DNA from: Spirochaetaceae bacterium
GTDB lineage: Bacteria > Spirochaetota > Spirochaetia > Treponematales > Breznakiellaceae
Assembly (NCBI GenBank): GCA_031258335.1
Contig: JAIRMY010000138.1
Span: 1-12,220 of the forward strand
Direction of reading: 5' to 3'
DNA: 12,220 nucleotides
In this document: positions 6,749 through 12,220 of the stretch, piece by piece
Layout: each line of letters opens with the position of its first letter
Position numbering within the stretch: position 1 is the first letter of the stretch
Position numbers and translations under genes: made by a program
Notes under the pieces: model-generated
Databases searched by the model: none
What the model saw: only the letters and a program-made list of their open reading frames with translations
Told to the model about the DNA's origin: nothing

Positions 6749-7459
6749 TTTGACGGCGTTTATCGCCTGTATTTGATCCCGCGTGGAGGTTTTTTCGGAG
6801 GTTTTATCAATGATGATTTCGTCCATTACCAGCCTTAACACGTTTTGCGTTTCTGTTTTTTCAATGACATTGACTATCAAATACATATACAGTGTTGTTC
6901 CGGCGGCATCTTCTGTGGGCGCTTCCGAATCCGTTTCTCCCGCGGGCCTTTCCTGTTGTTCGGCGGTCTCTGGTATACGGCGGGCGAGTATCCATGTTTC
7001 CGTGTACTTACGGGCAAAGGGCCAGTCTAACGCGGCGGTGCGTTTCACCATTGTTTCAAAAAAAATCCCGTAAAGTTCATCGGGATTGATTAAAAGGCCG
7101 GCGGTCAAACGCCTGTAGACACGTAAAAATACCAGCAACGGAATATCCTGCTCCACGCTGAAGTTAGCCGCCCATTGAAGCAGCGTTTCAAGGTTTGCCG
7201 AGGATTGTTCGGCGACAAACACGTAGTATGTGTCAAACTCGTGGATACCTTCAAGCGCCGCGCCGCCCTCGTTGATGTACAGCGTTACCCATTCCGCGAG
7301 TTCCGCGCCTTCCGCACGGCCCTGATAGTCGAGTATCTCAACAATGCGCCTCGTCTGCGTGGGGGGAACGGAATACGGCAAAGCTTCACGCTTCTCGACG
7401 GATGTGCATGAGAGGAACGCCACGATTGCGGGGAAAATAACAAACTGCCGGGTTGGCAT
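6725..7459 (-). CDS. Predicted lipoprotein of unknown function
   Basis: The 244-residue product has a short basic start, a hydrophobic core and VAFLSC, so Cys18 is the likely lipidated residue. The mature part is mixed alpha/beta (for example TYYVFVAEQ near residues 82-90, and helices with many Arg and Leu around 111-125). A low-complexity acidic stretch rich in Glu, Ala and Thr lies around 163-188, followed by a beta-like tail (TLYMYLIVNVIEKT). I recognise no named family. The ATG shares one base with the lysC stop (TGATG), and GAGGG sits just upstream, so its translation is coupled to lysC. It is the last gene of the ankyrin-rubredoxin-lysC run. Its last codons form the hairpin and T-run of a likely terminator and overlap the end of dxs. 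Confidence 0.82.
   Translation of the reverse strand: MPTRQFVIFPAIVAFLSCTSVEKREALPYSVPPTQTRRIVEILDYQGRAEGAELAEWVTLYINEGGAALEGIHEFDTYYVFVAEQSSANLETLLQWAANFSVEQDIPLLVFLRVYRRLTAGLLINPDELYGIFFETMVKRTAALDWPFARKYTETWILARRIPETAEQQERPAGETDSEAPTEDAAGTTLYMYLIVNVIEKTETQNVLRLVMDEIIIDKTSEKTSTRDQIQAINAVKSNFFDGF
6727..6756 (-). terminator. Intrinsic terminator embedded in two convergent gene ends
   Basis: CCGTCAAA (6732-6739) and TTTGACGG (6749-6756) form an 8-bp perfect stem with a 9-nt loop. On the minus strand the stem is followed directly by five T (6731-6727), the layout of a rho-independent terminator for the lysC-lipoprotein transcript. The T-run enters the lipoprotein stop codon (TAG), and the dxs stop codon lies in the loop. 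On the plus strand only a short T stretch follows, so termination of dxs there would be weaker. The stem is half A/T, so stability is moderate. Confidence 0.6.
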
Positions 7460-8805
7460 CAGCCCTCAAAAAACTTTTTATGCAGCCCGCGTACGACAGT
7501 CCCGGCCTCATCCCCGTCAACGATAAAGCTGATGTTCACCTTGCTTGCCCCCTGAGATACCATCTGAGTCTGTACGCCGAGACTCGAACAGACTCCAAAC
7601 GCGCTTTCAAGAATCACTGACGAGCGGTTTACGAGACCTATTATTGTTACGATGGCTTTGTTCGTCTTTACCTCGACATGGGCTATGCGTGAAAGATCCC
7701 GCTTAACGGCGGCAATGTCATACTCCGTGTCAAGCGTGAGCGATACTGAAACTTCGCTGGTGGCCACCATGTCAACGGAAATCTTATGTTCGGCAAAAGT
7801 TGAAAATACTTCCGCCAAGAATCCGTACTGCCCGACCATGCGGCTGGAAACAATGTCCACGAGGGTAACGTTGCTCCGCGTAGTGATTGCCCTCACAGTT
7901 TGAGAGCCCGGAGGCAGGGTGGGGCTTATGACGCTGCCTTCGACTTCGGGGTGATACGAATTCTTAACTATGACGGGCGTACACGTCTTGCCGCAGGGCT
8001 GCATCGCCCGCGGGTGCAGCACCTGGGAACCGAAAAACGCAAGCTCCGATGCCTCCTCGTAGGTTACCGCCCTGACAAGCCGGGCATTGGGGACTATACG
8101 CGGGTCGGCGGTGAGTATCCCGTCAACATCCTTCCAAACCTGGGCTTCCTCGGCTTTGCAAGCGGAGGCTATCATGGTCGCGCTCAAATCCGAGCCGCCG
8201 CGCCCCAGCGTGGTAATAACTCCGTTTGCATCTTTGGCTATGAAACCGGTAACGACGGGGACCACGCCGCCCTCAACAAGCGGGAGCAGGGCACGGGGTA
8301 TAGCCTCCCAGCTTTCCGGAAGAAGCTCCGCGCGGGTAAAGTTGGAATCCGAGATAAAACCGGCGTCCCATGAGTCAACGGCGCGGGCATTAATCCCTAT
8401 AGCCGAGAAATAACGGGCTGCTACACGCACGGACAGCCTTTCGCCAAACGAGACAAGGTAGTCGCGGGTTTTCGCCGTCAACTCCTTGATCAGGGAAATG
8501 CCGGAAAGCAGGCTTGCAAGCTCGCTTAACAGTTCCCTAAGCTCCGGCGTAAACATTTTAGACAGCCCGAGTTTTTGCAGTGCAAAAAGATGAGTCGCGC
8601 TTATCTTTTCCAGGGAAGTTTCAACGGAGACCGGCCCCTCGCTCATCGCTTTTTCCGCGGCTTCGATAAGATGGTCGGTGGTATCGCCCATAGCCGAGAG
8701 CACTACGACGGGTTTTCTGTTGAGCCGGTTCCGTACAATTTCAGCGACATGGCGGATGCGGGCGGCGTCAGCCACCGAACTTCCGCCAAACTTCATTACG
8801 AGCAT
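7459..8805 (-). CDS. lysC: Aspartokinase (monofunctional, LysC class)
   Basis: Aspartokinase phosphorylates aspartate with ATP, the first step to lysine, diaminopimelate, threonine and methionine. The 448 residues match the length and layout of E. coli LysC. The kinase domain starts with KFGGSSV (Lys5) and has FGER at 120-123, TTLGRGGSD at 198-206 and VWKDVDGILTADPR at 223-236. Two ACT regulatory domains follow, at about 306-375 and 380-448. Met323 and Thr349-Ser350 (in ATSEVSVSLTLD) match positions tied to lysine inhibition in E. coli, so lysine feedback is likely (inference). The ATG at 8805 lies 6 nt after the rubredoxin-like stop, with GGAAG inside that gene's end as a possible binding site. 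The stop shares one base with the next ATG (TGATG). Confidence 0.96.
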   Translation of the reverse strand: MLVMKFGGSSVADAARIRHVAEIVRNRLNRKPVVVLSAMGDTTDHLIEAAEKAMSEGPVSVETSLEKISATHLFALQKLGLSKMFTPELRELLSELASLLSGISLIKELTAKTRDYLVSFGERLSVRVAARYFSAIGINARAVDSWDAGFISDSNFTRAELLPESWEAIPRALLPLVEGGVVPVVTGFIAKDANGVITTLGRGGSDLSATMIASACKAEEAQVWKDVDGILTADPRIVPNARLVRAVTYEEASELAFFGSQVLHPRAMQPCGKTCTPVIVKNSYHPEVEGSVISPTLPPGSQTVRAITTRSNVTLVDIVSSRMVGQYGFLAEVFSTFAEHKISVDMVATSEVSVSLTLDTEYDIAAVKRDLSRIAHVEVKTNKAIVTIIGLVNRSSVILESAFGVCSSLGVQTQMVSQGASKVNISFIVDGDEAGTVVRGLHKKFFEG

Positions 8806-8811
8806 CAGCCG

Positions 8812-8934
8812 TCAACTTCCAAGCGGTTTCTCTTCTTTGAACTCTGACGCCGGCGCGTTGCATAGCGGGCAAGCCGCGGGCGGTTCATCGCCTTCGTGTA
8901 CATAGCCGCAAATTACGCAAACCCATTTCTTCAT
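8812..8934 (-). CDS. Stand-alone mini-rubredoxin (rubrerythrin-type domain)
   Basis: The 40-residue protein has two CxxC pairs, CVICGYVHEGDEPP (Cys6, Cys9) and CPLCNAP (Cys22, Cys25), which should bind one iron as FeS4. The spacing and the GYVHEG and APASEF segments resemble the C-terminal rubredoxin-like domain of rubrerythrin rather than the roughly 52-residue classical rubredoxin. It is a likely small cytoplasmic electron carrier, for instance for peroxide or superoxide reduction in an anaerobe, but a structural zinc site cannot be excluded. The ATG at 8934 has GGAGG 8 nt upstream; an in-frame ATG at 8949 has no such site. It lies 34 nt after the ankyrin gene and 6 nt before lysC, so all are probably co-transcribed. 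The gene is easily missed because of its size. Confidence 0.88.
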   Translation of the reverse strand: MKKWVCVICGYVHEGDEPPAACPLCNAPASEFKEEKPLGS

Positions 8935-8942
8935 AAGTTTTG

Positions 8943-8947
8943 CCTCC
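8943..8947 (-). promoter_or_regulatory. Ribosome-binding site of the mini-rubredoxin
   Basis: GGAGG on the minus strand lies 8 nt before the ATG at 8934. It is one of the best ribosome-binding sites in the window, indicating that the 40-codon frame is translated. It also rules against the in-frame ATG at 8949, which lies upstream of it. Confidence 0.7.
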
Positions 8948-8968
8948 ATAAAAAATTTATTCCCCCCA

Positions 8969-11890
8969 TTACCTTAACATAACTACAATATCCTGCCGAT
9001 TCCAACGCTGGGCTATGTCAAGGGGGCTGTCTCCCGAAGTGTTTCGGATGAGTTTTTCAGCGCCCAATTCAATGAGCAGGGATACTATCGCCGCAGGGCT
9101 CACGCGGGCGGCATAGTGCAGGACGGTATTTCCTTCGCTGTCGCGGACGTTTATTGCTCTGCCGCCGAACACGGCGCGCACCGCGTCGCGGTTACCCGTA
9201 CCCAGCGTTATCTCAACCGGTGTCTTGCCGTCCCGGGCGGCGGAAAACACGTCCGCCCCTCCGTTTGCAAGGAATTTTGCCGCATCCCAGTTGCCGCGGT
9301 CAACGGCGTAGCGCAGGGCGGTTCTCCCTTCCCTGTCCACCGCGCCGGTCTTTCCCAGCCAGCCGGCTATCATCTCTATATCGGATTCCGGCATATTGTA
9401 GGACAGAGCTATATGCAGAGGGGTGCGCCCTTCATCATCGGTTTGGTCCCGCCCTTTGGCAAGGAGGCTGAGCATCATACGCGGCGATGTTTTTAACGCG
9501 GCGGTGAGCGGACTTTCACCATCGGCGTTCTTGGCGTGAATCTGCGCGTTCTTGTCCAGCAGAATCCCGACTAAATCGCTGCGTTCTTCTTCTACCGCTA
9601 CCAACAGCGGGGTGTCGCCGCTGTTGTTTCTTGCCAAAACATCGGCGCCGCTCCCAATCAGGTGCTCCGCGGAGCGGAACGAACCTTTCAGTACGGCTTC
9701 CATCAACGGCGTGTTTCCTTCTTTGTCCCTGACTTCGGTATCCGCCTTCCGGCTTACAAGGAGGGTTTCCATGCCGAATACCCCCAGCCGTACCGCGTCG
9801 TGAAGCGGCGTTTTACCGTACAGGTTGTATGCGTTGATGTCGATTTTCGCGTTTACCAGGGCATCCGCGGCGGTGGCGGCGTTCCAGCGTACCGCGGTAT
9901 GAAGCGCTGTATTACCCAGCGCATCCCTGCTCGCTATGGAAGCCCCGGCCTTGAGCAGGGCATCAACCGTAGAGGCAGAATCTATCTTTACCGCGATAAA
10001 AAGCGGCGTTTCGCCTGTAACGTTGGCCGCCTCAAGAGAAGCGCCTTTGCCGGCTATCACCGCAATAGCGGAATCGAGTTTCCATTGAGTAGCATAGTGG
10101 AGTATAGTATTTCCAAGCCCGTCCCTTTCGGTAAGAACTACAGGCGTCAACATCCATTCGAGTATTCCGTTCTGCGAATGCGGCGAATACAGCGTGAGGT
10201 AGACAGGGCTTTCGCCTTTGGCGTTTTGAGCGAATACATCAGCGCCGCGTGTTATCAACAGAGCGCCCACGGCAGCCTCGTTTTGCCGGACTGCCACGTG
10301 AAGGGCTGTATCACCCTCCAGATTGCGGGCGTTTACCGGCGCGTTCCTGTCGAGTATACGCTGTATGACTTCAGCATCCGCGTTGGCCGCGGCCGCCGCG
10401 ATGAGCGGCGTGTTTCCGTTGTTATCGCTCCGTAAGACCGTTTCGTTGTTGATGAGGAGGTAGAGAACATCCCTGCTGCCGCCCATAGCCAGACCGAACG
10501 GTGTTTTACCCTCGTTGGTTATGGCAAAGATGTCCGCGTTAAACTTCAGAAGCAGCGGCAATAGGGATACGCGGTTTTCTTCTACGGCGATGTACAGCGG
10601 TGTTTTTCCTTCGCCGTTGTGAATAGAAACATCGGCACCGTTTTTCAGCAACGTTTCTACAATTTCGGGACTGCGGTTCAACTTGATGATGATATGCAGC
10701 GGGGAATCTCCGCGTAAATCACGGAGATTCGGGCTCGCGTTAAAGCTAAAGAGTATATCAAGGGCGGCCTTGTGCGCGTCAGTGGGCATGGACATATGCA
10801 TGACGGTATTTCCCTGTCCGTCCTGTATGTTTACATTTGCGCCGTGTTCAAGCAACGCCCTCATTATAGCCAAATCACCTATGGGTGCGGTTTCATGCAG
10901 CGGGGTAACTCCGGCCGTATTCTTGATGTTCGGGTCCGCCCTGTGATCGAGCAGGTAGTAAGTAAACCCGCGGTACCTCTCCTTGACGGCGTAGTGCAGA
11001 GCGGAGTTCCCATCAGATGCGCGCTGGTTGAAGTTCAAGGTCTGCACTACCGGCGCAAAGTATAAGAAAAACGGGTCGGAGGAAAAACCGCCAGCCTGTA
11101 TCAATATTTCCGCAGTCGTGGCATGCGTCCGTGAGTTCCGCTGTAAGAAAGCATAGTCCAGCGCCGTACGTCCGGCCTTATCCCGTTTGTTTACAAGCTG
11201 CTGTTCCAGAGCAAAGCCCGCGGCGTTCAATACCGTTGTAACGGCGGCTGGATTACCGGCTTCCGCCGCTAGATGTAGTATAGTCCGGCCTTCCCCATCC
11301 GTTGACAGAATAGATTCTTCGGTAAGGATGGCGCGCAGGAAGGCATCGTTCATAGAAACGATGGCTGTTACCGCGGGAGACTGCCCGCCCGGCGCATAGT
11401 GGTGTATGAAAGCGTTGTTTTTTACCAGAATGCGGGCAGTTTCGCTGTCCAAAAGTTCCGCGCTTATATTGAGTGGCGTATATCCGGCATTATCCCCCGC
11501 ATCGGCGGCGGCGCCAAGCCTGATAAAGAAATCCGCAAGTTCGTCGTTGCGCTCCGTGGCGGCAAAATGAACGGCGTTTCTCCCCTGCGCGTCAACGGTA
11601 TCCGGCGCGTTAAGCGAAACAAAGGCCGTCCGCGCCTCGTCTATATTCCCCGTCTTGATCAGGGCAACTATACGCTCAATCGGGGGAAGCGTAACCTCTT
11701 CCACGACTGCGCTTTTTTCTTCAACGGGCTCGGGTTCGGGTTCGCTCTTGATCTGTTTGGCCCCGCCTGAGAAAACATAGGCCGGGAAAAACAGAAACAA
11801 AATGCAAAAAATGCCGAAAAAAATGAGACGTTGTTTGACGGCGGCGGTCTTGCGCACAAGAGACCCGCATTTTTTGTTCATCATTTGCAC
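8969..11890 (-). CDS. Exported ankyrin-repeat array protein
   Basis: The 973-residue protein has a basic N-terminus and a hydrophobic export segment (about 21-40, ending PAYVFSGGA). An acidic Pro-Glu linker follows (about 49-67), then some 26 ankyrin repeats of about 33 residues from residue 100 to the C-terminus. Typical repeat cores are GNTALHTAVRWN, GKTPLHDAVRLG and GNTVLHYAARVS. One repeat near 250-285 carries an insertion (FFLYFAPVVQTLNF). Ankyrin arrays bind proteins; no catalytic domain is visible. Export suggests a periplasmic or surface scaffold, and some periplasmic ankyrin proteins in other bacteria support catalase. The start may be GTG at 11890 (AGGGG 8 nt upstream) or ATG at 11884 or 11881. 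It heads the run with the mini-rubredoxin, lysC and a lipoprotein. Confidence 0.92.
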   Translation of the reverse strand: MQMMNKKCGSLVRKTAAVKQRLIFFGIFCILFLFFPAYVFSGGAKQIKSEPEPEPVEEKSAVVEEVTLPPIERIVALIKTGNIDEARTAFVSLNAPDTVDAQGRNAVHFAATERNDELADFFIRLGAAADAGDNAGYTPLNISAELLDSETARILVKNNAFIHHYAPGGQSPAVTAIVSMNDAFLRAILTEESILSTDGEGRTILHLAAEAGNPAAVTTVLNAAGFALEQQLVNKRDKAGRTALDYAFLQRNSRTHATTAEILIQAGGFSSDPFFLYFAPVVQTLNFNQRASDGNSALHYAVKERYRGFTYYLLDHRADPNIKNTAGVTPLHETAPIGDLAIMRALLEHGANVNIQDGQGNTVMHMSMPTDAHKAALDILFSFNASPNLRDLRGDSPLHIIIKLNRSPEIVETLLKNGADVSIHNGEGKTPLYIAVEENRVSLLPLLLKFNADIFAITNEGKTPFGLAMGGSRDVLYLLINNETVLRSDNNGNTPLIAAAAANADAEVIQRILDRNAPVNARNLEGDTALHVAVRQNEAAVGALLITRGADVFAQNAKGESPVYLTLYSPHSQNGILEWMLTPVVLTERDGLGNTILHYATQWKLDSAIAVIAGKGASLEAANVTGETPLFIAVKIDSASTVDALLKAGASIASRDALGNTALHTAVRWNAATAADALVNAKIDINAYNLYGKTPLHDAVRLGVFGMETLLVSRKADTEVRDKEGNTPLMEAVLKGSFRSAEHLIGSGADVLARNNSGDTPLLVAVEEERSDLVGILLDKNAQIHAKNADGESPLTAALKTSPRMMLSLLAKGRDQTDDEGRTPLHIALSYNMPESDIEMIAGWLGKTGAVDREGRTALRYAVDRGNWDAAKFLANGGADVFSAARDGKTPVEITLGTGNRDAVRAVFGGRAINVRDSEGNTVLHYAARVSPAAIVSLLIELGAEKLIRNTSGDSPLDIAQRWNRQDIVVMLR

Positions 11891-11909
11891 AGAAAAAGCC
11901 CCTATTTGG

Positions 11910-11938
11910 ATTATCGACAGAAAAAAGCGTATATTGAA
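11910..11938 (-). promoter_or_regulatory. Weak candidate promoter of the ankyrin gene
   Basis: On the minus strand, GATAAT (11910-11915) fits a -10 box. TTCAAT (11933-11938) is a poor -35, with a 17-nt spacer. Transcription would begin almost at the AGGGG ribosome-binding site, giving a very short leader, so the true promoter may lie further upstream. Confidence 0.2.
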
Positions 11939-11993
11939 GGGAAATACCAGCGGGACGCTAGCGCGGTTACCGCCCCTTGGCCTCTGCGCCGCC

Positions 11994-12023
11994 TTGACAA
12001 GCCCCGCCGCCCCACGCTATATT
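11994..12023 (+). promoter_or_regulatory. Near-consensus sigma-70 promoter pointing right
   Basis: A perfect TTGACA (11994-11999) and TATATT (12018-12023, one mismatch to TATAAT) are separated by 18 nt. The predicted start is around 12030, and the transcript would run through both hairpin repeats and the C-run toward the window edge. No gene it serves is inside the window. Confidence 0.5.
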
Positions 12024-12064
12024 ATCACAATGGACGTAACGGCTAGTCTTACAGGCATCAATTT

Positions 12065-12162
12065 CCCGGCAGACTCCCAGCCGCCGGGCGACTCACTGTT
12101 CACTCGCCGTAAAGTTGAATCGCCCGGCAGACTTCCCAGCCGCCGGGCGGCTTCACTGTTCA
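12065..12162. repeat. Two direct copies of a hairpin-forming repeat
   Basis: Copy 1 (12065-12102, 38 bp) and copy 2 (12123-12162, 40 bp) differ by one substitution and two single-base gaps. Each begins CCCGGCAGAC, contains CAGCCGCCGGGC and ends CACTGTTCA. Within each, CCCGGC can pair with GCCGGG across a 12- to 13-nt loop. A fragment of 18 bp matching copy 2 at 17 positions is present at 4547-4564, so the element may be dispersed in the genome. A related tail (ATTCACTGTT) follows copy 2. Confidence 0.75.
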
Positions 12163-12176
12163 TTATTCACTGTTAG

Positions 12177-12190
12177 CCCCCCCCCCCCCC
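12177..12190. repeat. Homopolymer run of 14 C
   Basis: Fourteen consecutive C (poly-G on the other strand) lie just beyond the second hairpin repeat. Runs this long are unstable and mutate by slippage. In Treponema pallidum poly-G runs near promoters of some surface-protein genes vary in length and alter expression. Here no regulated gene is visible, and an assembly or sequencing artefact is possible. Confidence 0.85.
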
Positions 12191-12220
12191 ACTTTGTAAA
12201 GAATAAAAACCGGTTTTATA

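Larger units (their letters stand above)
11891..12220. other. Intergenic region with promoter, hairpin repeats and poly-C
   Basis: No convincing gene was found. It holds a candidate minus-strand promoter for the ankyrin gene, a palindrome GCGGT-T-ACCGC at 11963-11973 that could be a regulator site, a near-consensus plus-strand promoter, two hairpin repeat copies, a run of 14 C and a 12-bp palindrome AAAACCGGTTTT at 12206-12217. A plus frame from an ATG at 12030 to 12176 runs straight through the repeats and has an unlikely composition; it is not called. Confidence 0.6.

Noticed and set aside
9662..10435. 257-codon plus-strand open frame
   Set aside because: It is the shadow of the ankyrin gene; the repetitive opposite strand leaves long open frames without protein-like character.
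12065..12162. CRISPR-like array
   Set aside because: There are only two copies, with internal gaps, and a single roughly 20-nt separator; no further repeats or cas genes are present.
12030..12176. Leaderless-looking 48-codon frame starting at the predicted transcription start
   Set aside because: It runs straight through both hairpin repeats, and its composition follows the repeats rather than a protein; there is no binding site. RNA evidence could revive it.

Overview
The window looks like chromosomal DNA of a spirochaete, most probably a Treponema-like gut organism with roughly balanced base composition. The clues are a very short basic ribosomal-type protein of the AURKAIP1/COX24 (mS38/bS22) kind starting MPCGRKRK, two unrelated predicted lipoproteins, an exported ankyrin-array protein and frequent TTG/GTG start codons. 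The organism assignment is inference from recalled family resemblance; no search was run.

Layout, left to right. (1) 1-326 has no convincing gene but carries a perfect 16-bp inverted repeat. (2) 327-4402, minus strand, is a tight five-gene run: ABC sugar-type permease A, ABC permease B, a membrane-anchored alpha/beta-hydrolase, a lipoprotein, then trmB (tRNA m7G46 methyltransferase). Gene junctions are a 4-nt overlap or gaps of 13-21 nt, so one transcript is likely. No substrate-binding protein or ATPase is encoded here. (3) 4403-4659 is a divergent intergenic region with GC-rich repeat fragments. (4) On the plus strand a 29-residue bS22-like gene precedes dxs (1-deoxyxylulose-5-phosphate synthase, MEP isoprenoid pathway). 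(5) dxs converges on a second minus-strand run read 11890 to 6725: a 973-residue exported ankyrin protein, a 40-residue rubredoxin-like protein, lysC (aspartokinase) and a lipoprotein. The dxs and lipoprotein coding regions overlap by 24 bp, and a hairpin in that overlap looks like a terminator. (6) 11891-12220 is non-coding: a near-consensus plus-strand promoter, two copies of a hairpin-forming repeat and a run of 14 C.

Functionally the window mixes housekeeping genes (trmB, bS22-like, dxs, lysC) with envelope genes (transporter, esterase, two lipoproteins, exported ankyrin array). No CRISPR array, tRNA, rRNA, transposase, phage gene or known defence system was seen. The least ordinary items are the exported ankyrin array coupled to a mini-rubredoxin, the terminator buried in two convergent genes, the permease pair lacking a binding protein, and the repeat/poly-C region at the right end.
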